Shown here: positions 43,995-63,800 of the stretch, one piece after another
How the letters are laid out: each line of letters opens with the position of its first letter
How positions within the stretch are numbered: position 1 is the first letter of the stretch
Source: Halichondria panicea
Lineage: Eukaryota > Porifera > Demospongiae > Suberitida > Halichondriidae
Assembly (NCBI RefSeq): GCF_963675165.1
Contig: NC_087377.1
Coordinates: 17,815,018 to 17,879,017 of the forward strand
Direction: 5' to 3'
Length of the DNA: 64,000 nucleotides
Position numbers and translations under genes: made by a program
The notes under the pieces: generated by a model
Seen by the model: only the letters and a program-made list of their open reading frames with translations
Database searches by the model: none
What the model was told of the DNA's origin: nothing

Positions 43995-45370
43995 CACACT
44001 CCACACACACACATACAGCTATGATGCACGCTATCTGTCAGAAGAATCAGTTGAAGATGAAGCAGAGTCACATGTGTACTCATGAGCACAGCCACTAAAC
44101 ACCACGTATTTGTATAAGATGAGCATTCTATAAAGCTTTACACGTAATAATTATTATAAAACCAACTCAATTACTTTTTTGATAGCAACAGAGAACATTT
44201 TTTACCCTTTTACTTTTTTCATTGTTTTTCTTCGTTGTGAAATGTTTTTATTGCTGCCAAACGTGTTAGCATTGGGATATGGGTAGAGCTGAAACTAAAC
44301 TGCGCATGCGCATACGAGCCCCACCCCCTTCTAGACATGTGCAGAGTCAAAGTCTAAAAGATTGTCTGGCTCACCAACAACAATGGCAGCTAAACGCCCT
44401 CATCCGGACGCACTGACAAGAAGAGACAGCACTATAAAGGTAAGCCTTTAGCCAACTATATATATAGAGAGCAAGACTTGACGCGTTGCCTTACGTATGC
44501 AGCGCTTTCACGGTGATGAGGAGGACGCGTTTGTGGATGGAGTACACTTGTCAGAGGACAGCCTCGCGATGATTACTGATCTATTCAAGGTAAGGCGCTC
44601 TATAGCACGTGTGTGTGTGTGTGTGTGTACATGTGACCTATTCATCCTCTCCCCTCAAGTTGATCGATCGAAACAGTGATGGAAAACTCGACATTTTGGA
44701 CTTTTCCCTCGACGGAACTTATGCAACTACCCACTTCCAAAAATGGCAGGAACTGCGACATCAGTTTGACCTGAACGGTGACGGCCAAGTCACGGTTGAT
44801 GAGGTAAACCACACCTATTTTCTCGCCCCCCCCCTAGTAATGTATCTCCGTATTATAGTTCCGCGGAGCATTTAAGAAGATGGTGTTGGCGTTGGGCTGT
44901 CAGATTCAACCAGGGAGCTTCAAAGACCTCACCATTGACAAGTGTCTAAGAGAGGTGAGTGAGTTATTTCTCATGCATGTCACTAAAGTCTATTTGTGTT
45001 GAGTTTGACCCGGAAGTTATGTGGTCGATTATGGCTTCATTTATGTGGTGGACAAGTATGCCTGGGACTTCTACATGGAAAATGCTAACTTTTAGCTGGT
45101 TTGGAGCTTACCAGCTCTACAGCATAATTATAGATAGAAGCACTTTTTAACAAGGAATCCAACGGTATTATGACAAAGTTATGACAACTTTATGAAGGTC
45201 AAACTCAACTCTCCCGTTCTCTCCCAGGGTTCTATCTAGGATTAATTGTTTTGGGGGAGAATACGAATTGATTAAGAGTTGTTCTGGCCGGGATCTTTCC
45301 CCACGGGAAACCATTAGCAGAACTAGAGGGGAAGCTCCCCCCAGCCCCACTGGATAGAACCTGGCCTGCT
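43505..45370 (+). repeat. Second copy of the gene 4 tail + EF-hand block
   Basis: This block is closely similar to about 26300-28185, including introns, microsatellites, the gcgcatgcgcatacgagccc promoter block and intron 4 of the EF-hand gene. The two copies are separated by about 15 kb holding transposons, the kinase gene and the LINE. It shows a segmental duplication with rearranged ends. Confidence 0.85.
43566..44085 (+). CDS. Chimeric small membrane protein: EF-hand gene start fused to gene 4 TM and tail
   Basis: Exons 43566-43716, 43887-43914 and 44019-44085 give an 81-residue frame. The first 16 codons (MAATKRPHPDALTRRD) are the start of the EF-hand gene's first exon. The next codons join directly, in frame, to the middle of the gene 4 TM exon (LIVVSCCLVLVLLL). 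The remaining exons repeat gene 4's cytoplasmic tail and stop. The upstream DNA copies the EF-hand promoter, including TGCGCATGCGCA. The product would be a membrane anchor with a short basic end and the gene 4 tail, without any ectodomain. All splice sites are intact. Expression is not shown by sequence alone. Confidence 0.6.
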
Positions 45371-45508
45371 TTCCCCACTTATGTCTCATTCATGTCCTTA
45401 TACATATATATTTCCTGTCACATCACACCACATCCACAGTTGGAGAAGCACATCAATACACAAGTGCAAGAGCTGTGCAAGCAAGCCTTAAACTGGTACA
45501 GGACATAA
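44383..45508 (+). CDS. Small EF-hand protein, complete copy B
   Basis: Five exons (44383-44439, 44503-44589, 44660-44803, 44859-44954, 45440-45508) give 150 residues. Two EF loops (DRNSDGKLDILD and DLNGDGQVTVDE) follow an N-terminal basic segment and a helix (VHLSEDSLAMITDLFKLID). The last exon adds an amphipathic helix (EKHINTQVQELCKQALNWY). There is no signal peptide, so it is probably a cytosolic Ca2+ sensor. Exons are phase 0. The TAA lies 98 bp from the ITPA stop in convergent orientation. The TGCGCATGCGCA block upstream at about 44303 is a likely promoter element. It cannot be assigned to a named EF-hand family. Confidence 0.8.
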
Positions 45509-45606
45509 TAATAGATAGAAGCATCTTTTTGAACGAAATTATTGGCAAATCAAAATATTTTTTGTATAATAATTAGATGTATATACAAAATACAAAATGA
45601 ATGATT

Positions 45607-47319
45607 TTATGGCACGTCAGTTTTCAATCTTTTAGCCAGTGGTTCCATAAAATGTTCTTTTAGTGCCGTCACTGCTTTGTATCTATGGGAGATGGTGTTT
45701 TTGATGGCTGCCTCCAACTCGGCATAAGTCTTGTCGAATCCGTCTGGCTGGAAGATCGGGTCCCATCCGAAATCACACGGCCCCCTCGCTGGTACGATGA
45801 CGCCCTGAGGACGTGAGAAAGAATAAACATGTTATATCAACTATTAGATATTGAAAGAATAACTAGCAAACTAAATTATCAAAACAACCAAAATATCTGT
45901 GGTGTACACTGTAGTATGATTATGGCCACCGTGGTGCCGTATATATAGCAGGTTATTTTTCGCTGGTGCAAATTTTCGTATGAACTGCTCAATTAAATAT
46001 TATATATCGGTATACAGGTCAGGATAGTGACGTTGAACCTATTGCGGTAGAATAATTTCGTAAATTTCGTATGATGCTCTACAATAGATCTCTGTGGTGG
46101 TGGTAGAATTAGTATGATCATGGCTGTGCATTTAGCAACTAATTAGCAGGTAAATGTACAATACAAGGGCATGTTAGATTAACAAATGATTAGTACCTGT
46201 ACTAATCATTTGCTAATCTAACATGACAAACAAATTCGAATTTGTATACAACAAATTCGAACAATACGGTAACATCTAGTCACCTGTGTTCTACCAGTGA
46301 ACAAGATGACATCATCTCCCGGACCAGGGCTGAATGCAAAGATGCACTGAGCACAGGCTGACTTGTCCGTGTAGGCAGCCAACAGATTGTTTAGCCCTGA
46401 GGGGGGGGGGGGGAATACTATTGTAAGAAAAGAAAAGAAAAATTGGCACAGGTGCTTGTGTAACAATTACTGCAGGCCCTGATAAATTATGCTTTTTTCA
46501 CGTCGTTATGCAAAACTTTATGCAAAACTTAATGTAATGATCTTTACCAATTTCCCAATTATTCTTCAGAGACCTATTATGCTAAAATTATTCCGAGCAT
46601 AATATAATTTATCAGGGCCTAGCTAATGCTTGCTAGAATACAGTCATTACGCACCTTTGTGACCAAGCTTTGTCAGAAACCATTTGCTGTAACGAATAAA
46701 CATACGAAGTCACACTTCAATTTATTGTACAATATTAGAATTGCGTGCCAGATCACATGACCACTCACATGTAAGGTCCGGGCAATCCCTCCAGTGCGGT
46801 ATAGCATAGTGAACTGTCCTCTGTTATCACAGGGCCCTGGATCTAATAAGATCGATATTATTTATTATTTTGGTTCTATTAATGGGATATAGCTCTTACG
46901 TACATTGATAGCTGCCAGCTTGCACTTCTCTCTGGCTATATCCTCCGGCTCTCCCTGTAACTCCGGCACTGCACACACCATCACATATCACACACACGCC
47001 CACACACACACTCACAATCTACATCCTGCACACACACACACAGTCCACATCCTGCACACACACTATCACATATCACATGCATACGCCCACACACTCACAG
47101 TCCACACGCCCACACACTCACAGTCCACATCCTTGCTGACGAGTGTCCACGGAAAATCTTCTCCAATGATTGCCTTTACCTGCAAATAATATTATTATGT
47201 TAACTATAATTTATAGCTAAAAAACAAAAAAGCACTACCAATATTAAATATTATATCACCTCTTCTAGTTTTTTGACATTGCCAGTGACAAAGGTGAGAG
47301 ATGGTTTGCCAGCTGACAT
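45607..47319 (-). CDS. ITPA: Inosine triphosphate pyrophosphatase (ITPA)
   Basis: Seven exons on the minus strand give 199 residues: 47319-47260, 47179-47122, 46968-46904, 46842-46769, 46686-46655, 46396-46284, 45804-45607. The enzyme hydrolyses ITP, dITP and XTP to the monophosphate and pyrophosphate and so cleans the nucleotide pool. Diagnostic motifs are FVTGNVKK at the start, [43 protein letters not shown] and the SHR motif in NTISHRYKA. Length matches animal ITPA (about 195 residues). It is convergent with the EF-hand gene and divergent from RRP1, with 519 bp between the two start codons. The exon 6 donor (GTGACT) is weaker than the others. Confidence 0.95.
45944..46095. repeat. TATAGCGGGT-family short repeat in ITPA intron
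   Basis: It starts tatagcaggttatttttcgc and carries caggatagtgacgttgaacc and attgcggtagaataatttcg, blocks repeated at 49440, 50380 and 59590. Probably a MITE. Confidence 0.55.
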
Positions 47320-47838
47320 CCTCCCAGCCTACACAGGTGGACAATTCATTTGAACACAAATTATGGACTCTCAAAGTAGCTACCAAAACGGCTGAAACTT
47401 GGAAAAGGGATTTGCTTTCATCGGCTAGATTTTGACTATAAATCAACAGAACTTGTATCTAAGCGTATCATTGGAAAGGTCATTATTAGAGCTACAGATA
47501 TATATAAAAAGCAATATTTATAGGGAAAGGGTGTCATAATTATGACCTTGTCTTGCCGCTGCTGCTCGGGTACAGAGGTCACAGAGGTCACAGAGGTCAT
47601 CCAGAGGGTCAGTCGAGGCTTGAGAACAACCTGAGACAAGTGTATGCATTATCATATGCACACATATTAAAGGGAGAAAACAGCAACATACCTTACACAA
47701 CCAATGCAACATGTGGAGAGGGGGGCGTGTCTGCTCAAACCTCCTTCTTTCTTTCATTAGTGCCTCCACTCAGAGGGGGCGTGTCTGCTCAAACTCTTTC
47801 TTTCTTTCATTAGTGCCTCCACCCCACGTGGCAGAGAG
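47320..47838. promoter_or_regulatory. Bidirectional promoter region between ITPA and RRP1
   Basis: The start codons of ITPA and RRP1 face away from each other across 519 bp. A 54-bp unit (gggggcgtgtctgctcaaac...) is tandemly duplicated at 47721 and 47775. An E-box CACGTG lies at 47825-47830, 9 bp before the RRP1 ATG. The ITPA side contains an interspersed repeat of the tggtagctaccaaaacggc family at 47379-47500. Confidence 0.5.
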
Positions 47839-50708
47839 ATGGAAACCAACTCAAAGCTTGAAGAACGTTTTGCGCGATCTCTCGCTAGCAACGACACAAG
47901 GACTAGGAGCAGAACACTCAAGAGACTCACACAGTGGGTCGTTGCGCGATCCTCTATTGAAGACGGTGCGTGAATTAACCTGTAGTAGCTAAAATCTGTT
48001 TATGTGTGTGAGGGGGGAGGGGCTTGTTGCTGTTTTATAGAGTATGTTTTTTATATTGATTGTAGGTTTTATATAATTATGTGTGTGTGGAGGGGAAGGA
48101 CTTGTTGCCGGCTGTATATTGCGTTTTTGTAGCTATCTCAAGAGCCTGTAATTTGTGTTCCGATTGTCCAATTTCAAAACTAATGGATAGCTCTCAGAAT
48201 TACCTTTCCAATGGCGTGCTTAGATACATTTATACATTTATTACAGGTTTTACCGAGTTAGAGTTTCTCAAGTTATGGAAGGGACTGTACACGTGTATGT
48301 GGCACTCGGACAAGCCTCTTGTACAGGTGAGGGTTGCTAGGGAGGGTCGTTCCTGTTGCTAAGGGGAGGGTAATTCTTGTTGCTAAGGGAGGGCCGTTCT
48401 TGTTGTAGGACTAATATAAGCATCCATTAATTTTACTATCAGTAACATCATTAATTTTAGTGGCTCTTGGAACATCGTATTTTACAGTACCGTCACATTA
48501 ACAAACTTCCTTGTGCATCGATAATAATACTATAATTATGACTGCCTGTGTTATACAGGAGGAGTTGGTGGACAGTCTTGCTGGACTACTGGTAATGATG
48601 AGAAGACCTGACGCTGGTAAGAGGTTGTACACACACACACACACGGATCAGAGGAGGTCCGACACGAGTACCTTGATTAGGCTGAAATTGAGTCACATGC
48701 AACAATGACTTTACTGTTGAATTTTGCACATGACCAAGCCTAATCGAGGTACTCGTGTCGTAACCTCTTCTGATCAGGGATGTGCCCACACTGGTCGGTG
48801 GTGGTGGTTGGTACTAACCACCTCCTAGGCCTTCTAGTTTACCACATGGAATAGCTATTGATATGTCCCTCCCTCTCTCTAGCATTGCAGTATTTGAGAA
48901 CATTCTTTACAACGATCGCTCGGGAGTGGCACAGCATCGACAGATTGAGACTCGACAAGTTCTATCTAGTGAGACCACCACACACACACGCCCATGTCCA
49001 CTCCACACACACACCACACCACACACTCCACACACACACACCACACCACACCACACACACTCCACACCCACACCACACCACACCACACACGCCCACTCCA
49101 CACACACCACACCACTACTATAGCACTAGTAGACTATTAACAAATAATTTCATTTACAACAGCTATTGAGGAAAATGCTGGGACAGAGTTTCAAGTTACT
49201 TCAGAACAGTCAGTGGGATGAAGAGTTAGTTCGTAGAGGTTAAAGTTCATATGGTTGACACTACCCCCCCCCCCCAATATATAGAGTAGTACAAGAGTTC
49301 ATATCTATAATCAAGGATGGACCGCTCAACCATGACCTCGGCAAGGTACTAAAAACGTATGCATGATACCGTACAGCGAGTAATTTTCATTGGTGCAAAT
49401 TTTTGTGTGAGTTTAATATTTTGTATTCTAATTATGTGTACAGCTCAGGATAGTGACGTAGAACCTCTATTGCGGTACAGATTTTTGCAGTTTAAATTTT
49501 CTGTACAATACGAACATTTTCACCATTCACAAAAATTATCTGTCATGTGATATTGACCTTAGTCATGTGATACCTTATATAGACGACGCTAGGTGTTCAG
49601 CTACATGTGTTGGAAGTGTACGTGTCGGAGCTGTTGATGTGTTCTCCTGTGGAGGGAGGAGTTGACCTTTTGAACCCTCCACTGGCACTGCTGGCCAACA
49701 CCAGAGAGTAAGCGTGTAGTTACGTATTATTTCACTAAATAATGTTGGTGTTATCAAGGGCGTATAAAAGAAGAGAGGGCAAGCAACTCCACTATCAGTA
49801 CACGTAGCTAGCAGAGTTCAAACGTGGGCGGAGGAATGTGTGCATTTGCATGAAGTGCTAAAAATAGAAATTTCATTTCATGCACAGTCATGCACATTCA
49901 TCCGCCCACGTTTGAACTCTGCTCATATAGGAGTTGCATGCCCTCTCTTCTTTTATACGCCCTTGGTATTATTTTTAATTTTACCGTTTATATTTCCGCC
50001 CACTCAGTACAACTGTTTCCGGCTGTATTGTGAGGAGTGTGCTTGATGTACTGGACACATCCACACTCGACCAGCTACAGGTAAGCCCCGCTATGCCCAC
50101 CCCCCTTGACCCCTATGACTTCTAGCCTCGTACCCCAGTTAACCCCCGAGGCAGTGTCTGATGCTCTGAGAGCTATGGCGATCAATCGCGATACTTTAGG
50201 GAGAAACAGGAAACTACTCTACACGCACTGCAAGAGGTGGGCATCAAAATAATTTTCGACGTTGAATCTAATTAAAGGAATGATCTATTTTAAATACTGT
50301 ATAGCGGGTTATTTTCGTATGGTGGACATTTTTATATTTTCGTAAGCATTAATCCGAAAATAAATTATTCTATTGCAGTAGGTTCTACGTCACTATCCTG
50401 AGCTGTATGGATATTTAGAATACGAAATATTTAATTGGGTAGTTCGTACGAAATTACCCGCTAAACAGTATCTTTGATGTGAATAAGTTGAGAATGCATT
50501 TTATAGCTTTTTGAAAGACCCTATCAAACAATGTTTAAATTAGCGATGTCTTTTGTGGTAATGTTTCGTATACAGGTTCTCGTCTGATGAGTGCCCTCCC
50601 CCTGATAGTGGGTGTGGTCTGCCACAGCCAAAGAGATTCAAACGCAAGAGTAAAGGAAAGATAAAGATAAAGAAAAAGATAAAGAAAAAGATGAAGAAAA
50701 AATTGTAA
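47839..50708 (+). CDS. RRP1: Ribosomal RNA processing protein 1 (RRP1/Nop52) homologue
   Basis: Ten exons give 304 residues: 47839-47965, 48247-48326, 48559-48616, 48883-48968, 49163-49238, 49287-49345, 49583-49707, 50008-50080, 50139-50236, 50576-50708. RRP1 is a nucleolar factor needed for pre-rRNA processing in 60S subunit assembly. The family signature is clear: FARSLASND, LKLWKGLYTCMWHSDKPLVQ, EELVDSL, then IAREWHSIDRLRLDKFYLL. The C-terminus is much shorter than in mammals and ends in a lysine-rich tail (KIKIKKKIKKKMKKK), a likely nucleolar signal. For exon 6 the second of two adjacent AG acceptors (49286) is needed to avoid a stop. Confidence 0.93.
48128..48229. repeat. Interspersed repeat abutting an RRP1 splice acceptor
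   Basis: gagcctgtaatttgtgttcc and cagaattacctttccaatgg belong to a family also at 47379-47500, 53565-53715, 57240-57475 and 62215-62360. Here it ends only 17 bp before the exon 2 acceptor. Confidence 0.55.
49360..49530. repeat. TATAGCGGGT-family short repeat in RRP1 intron
   Basis: It has accgtacagcgagtaatttt, cagctcaggatagtgacgta and attgcggtacag blocks of the family. A second RRP1 intron copy lies at 50301-50472 in inverted orientation. Confidence 0.5.
49755..49965. mobile_element. Foldback MITE in RRP1 intron 7
   Basis: CAAGGGCGTATAAAAGAAGA at the left is matched by TCTTCTTTTATACGCCCTTG at the right, and the arms continue (agagggca..caactcc; gcagagttcaaacgtgggcgg) to give a near-complete hairpin of about 211 bp. 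Confidence 0.7.
50301..50472. repeat. TATAGCGGGT-family short repeat in RRP1 intron 9
   Basis: It opens tatagcgggttattttcgta and closes acgaaattacccgctaaaca, inverse-complementary termini, with the ttctattgcagtaggttcta and gtcactatcctgagctgta core between. Confidence 0.6.
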
Positions 50709-51172
50709 TTCAAATTAACATGAAGTTGAACAATTTTCCACTGCCATTTGTGTTGTCATGGTTTTAATAATAATTATAATAATTATTATTGTAACATAAT
50801 TATTACTAGTATTTGCGAATAAAAAATCGTTTGCAAATGAGCCAAATCATTGACCCTTTGCGATCTAACTATTGCGTTCTGGCAATGGAATGTGTAACAT
50901 TACCGGTACTAGATTAGGTTTTATGTACAGTATACATATATACGATCCTTATTTTTGTGAAATTGATCAACCCTCGTAAACATTCTTCAATGTGTTTAAT
51001 AATGTGTCATGAAAATTAGATATTGGATCAAACAATTATACTTTTAGAATGTCAATTATATTACAGAAATGAACAGAATATAAATGTTGAGTGTGAGTGA
51101 TGAGATAATAAGAAACAAGGTTATATATATTTAGTTACAGTGAAGTGTTAGTATAATTATGTACAGAGAGTT
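50709..51172. other. Convergent spacer between RRP1 and KMT2
   Basis: It contains the 3' UTRs of both genes and a degenerate GTATTACTAGAAT-family foldback at about 50800-51000 (caaatgagccaaatcattga, gatctaactattgcgttct). Confidence 0.5.
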
Positions 51173-60299
<9,127 letters not shown>

Positions 60300-60802
60300 G
60301 GTGAATGGCTAGCGTACTTATAGGGACATTTCACACTCTCGTAGCTACTAGCTATGGATATTTGCAGCCTAGCTAGCTAGCTAATAGTATTCAAAGACAC
60401 AATCATTAGCCGCGAAGTTAATTCCTCCACCTACAACCAGCCTACGAGCCCCGCCCCCTTATGCCATAAGGGGGCGGGCTCATAACCGTCAATAGTTTTA
60501 TGAGCCCTGCCCCCTTATGGTACTGTAGCCTCGAATCCACGCCGATTAAAATGCAATCGGCATGGATTCGAGGCTAGGTGTACTCTGTATCTTTTTGCTA
60601 CTGTACGTACATGTAACCAGTTTGGTTAGCTCAAGGCTATCTTTAGAAGCTGGTGCTTCCCCAAGGTGGTTCTAGCCTGGCCTGGCCCTATAAAGGCAGC
60701 GGTGAGTTTTATTGATCAAACCAAATTAATCGCAAGATTAAAGAATAACTGAGTCAATAGAACATTTATTTATCAATTTATCATCAAGTTCCAATTCCAA
60801 GG
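60300..60802. promoter_or_regulatory. Divergent promoter region between KMT2 and the Ig receptor gene
   Basis: The two start codons face away across 503 bp. A perfect GC-rich palindrome, GAGCCCCGCCCCCTTATG and inverse, spans about 60447-60483, and a third related half follows at 60498. A TAGCCTCGA-family hairpin lies at about 60529-60577. Core promoter elements cannot be placed with certainty. Confidence 0.45.
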
Positions 60803-63800
60803 ATGGCTATGTCAAGTCATAAAATTATTGTATTGGCAATGCTGGTTGCATGCCTTGAGCTAACAAGTAAGCTGCATGCTCAGTAGAATACTAATAGTGA
60901 CAAGTACCAGAGATATCTACTAGTTAAGTAATAATGATCTTTGTTTACTGTTGTCTCTTTGCATCTTTGCAGGCTCTCTGATCACTTCTCGAGCAGTTAA
61001 CTCGTCAGAAGGAGGAGAATACACACTCGAGTGTCAACTGAACGGAGCAGCTGATGCTACCCAAGTCACTTGGACTTATCCAGCACAAGAGGACAGAGTG
61101 ACAATCGTACCGGCTGGCTCTGTTTCTCGACTAACAGTCAGAAATGCTAGGATTGAAGACGCAGGAGACTACGAGTGCAGGCATACAAGTGCTGTAATTG
61201 TGCGATACACTGTGTCTGTCTCAGGTGAGGGTCCATTGTGTATAGCTGTGCATGGCTGGGTAGCAGCTCATATTTGTTGTCATAATTAGATCGTCATAGG
61301 TATTGTAATCTAATAATGTTCTAGCTATCATTAGATAGGCCTTTCAAAGGGCTACAAAATGCATATGTTAGTTGTGAAAAAGCATAATCCTAATTCAAGT
61401 CATGGGCAGTCTAAGATAGCTCTCGAAACGAGCCCATTTCAAACAAATCACTCTTTTTGAGTCTTTAATAATATATATTCTCTCTTTCATATTCAGGTAT
61501 CCCTGCATTTGTGGCCAACCAGGTTACAGCGTTCTCTGTGTATGAAGGAGGAGACCTCGTCTTGCCCTGTCAAGTCCGCCATTGCTCAGGGAACTGTTTT
61601 GTTCATTGGAAAAGAAATACACATTCAGTCGACTCGGTTACAAGTATACAAGGAGTTACCACAACCGAATCTCTTACACTAAGAAACGTACAACAAGCAG
61701 ATTCCGGCTCTTACAAATGTTTTATTTCAAACCCTTTTGAAGAAATGGAATTCACGGTATCAGTTATTCCAGCCAACGAACGAGTTCCAATGCTCAATAA
61801 AATCATCGACAACCAGTATAAAGAATTTAATTACAACCAAGCCCTTGTATTGACTTGCCCACTTCGCTCTGGAGAAAACAGCACTGAGAATCCAATTACT
61901 GTTGCATGGGTCTTTACTAACATACATGACCAACCTCAGTTTGTGAATGGGACCGTGCTGACACTGGAACCAGAGTTCTACAATCGAGGGGAATACAAGT
62001 GTACTGCATCGAATAGTTTTGGACTCGATTCTTTGGATATATTTGTTGAAATTAATGGTGAGTTTCTTTATTAAATTATTCATTAGTATGTGGTGAAGAC
62101 CCTGGGAGATTTAATATGTTTAAGTGCACACGTAGGCAATAGAAATTCCCTACTAATAATTATAGTAGCTTATTTACCGTGAAGCCTGTACAATTCAGTA
62201 TATCCCACAATGTCATATAATTATACCAAATTTCAGCTGTTTTGGTAGCATCTTTGAGAGCCCGTAATTTGTGTTCAGATTGTTCAATTTCAAATGCATT
62301 CAATAGCTCTCAGAATTACCTTTCCAATGGTGGTCTTAGATACAAGTTCTGTGGTTAGTTGAAATATTAGCAATTTCTACAATTTTAGTATCCACACCCT
62401 CACACCCTCACACCCTCACAGCTCCCCCACTCCCGGCCCTTGTCACTCTCCCTGCTATCACCCTCACTGAAGGCAGCCCTAGTGCAACACTGGACTTCAC
62501 GGCCCCCACTTCACCAGTCGCCCTCTCATCTCTGAGGTACCAATGGGACAGACAGAACAACGACGACGAAGAAGAAAACTGGACACCGATACAATACAAC
62601 AGCAAGTACAGCCTCACCCCCAGTGGCCATCTCATGATCAATACCATCATTCTATTGGACGCTGGCTTGTACAGAGTGACTATTTCAAACGTATTCGGTT
62701 CAAGTATTCAAACTCGACAAGTCAGCATCAGTACCAGACCCACGCCGGGTATGCCAGTGGAGATTGGGTTCACTTTCACTCTACCTGAAAGTTATTCATG
62801 CTCACACATACAGGTAAATGATTGTATTAGCTTAGCTTCTGTATAATTATATTATTCATAGAAGTTATGAAAAACCCTGGGGCTGTTTACCCGGCATTGT
62901 TGTTGCATGCAGGTGCTAGTCAGTCGGTCAGTCGGAATAATCCCCATGTTAACTCCCCTCTCAAGCGCTTTGTTTTTGAATTCCAACGACCGAATATAAC
63001 AGTCTTGCCACATGTGTACAGCTTCATAGATCAAATGTTACATCCCATATCCTGAACTAGTATCACTTAGTAGTTTCCTTGCCAACCCAATCCAGTCACA
63101 CTGCATTACCTTAACCAGAATTAATATATCCTTTATAGCCATTGTTTACATCTCTTTTATCTTGTCTTCCTCAGGAAAGCAGTGAGCTGCTGACAATGCA
63201 CCTGAGTGCCTACCTGGACAGCCTGTGTGCCAACACCACCGCCCTGCTTGACTCATGCTCTGATCTAGCCATCCAAGATGTCTCTGTAGAATGTAAGTCT
63301 TCCACTAGACAAGGAGCATTTCGAGGTCGTCTTCGATCTTCATCCACCGCACGACAAATGGCTCAAGTTTTCGAAGAAAATGGTCCAACTAGGCTTAGCC
63401 ATGATATCAGTATTAACCCGTGTGGCGAGGGACAATGCGTACTGCCTACCGAAGCCATTGAATCACTCAGAGATCTTGTTGCCGTGCTGGTCGCTGTTGT
63501 CATGGTGCTCGTAGTTGTCGTCATAGTAACCATCATCATTGTCATCTGCGTGCTCAAACACAAAGGATGCACGAAAAAGTGAGTAAACTCCTGCAAATAT
63601 TATCATGATAATTAGCTAGTGTATTGGATTAAGTTGATTCATTTTTCTGCTAAATATACCCTTCAATGCAATAGCAATAGCGGGTGGAGTGGGAATTTAA
63701 AAACCACTATAATGCATGGGGATAGTCCCTCGTAGCTTTTGTAGTGCTGCCTTTCCTATAACATAGAGCATTTCTATTGCATGACAACCACCGCTGTAGA

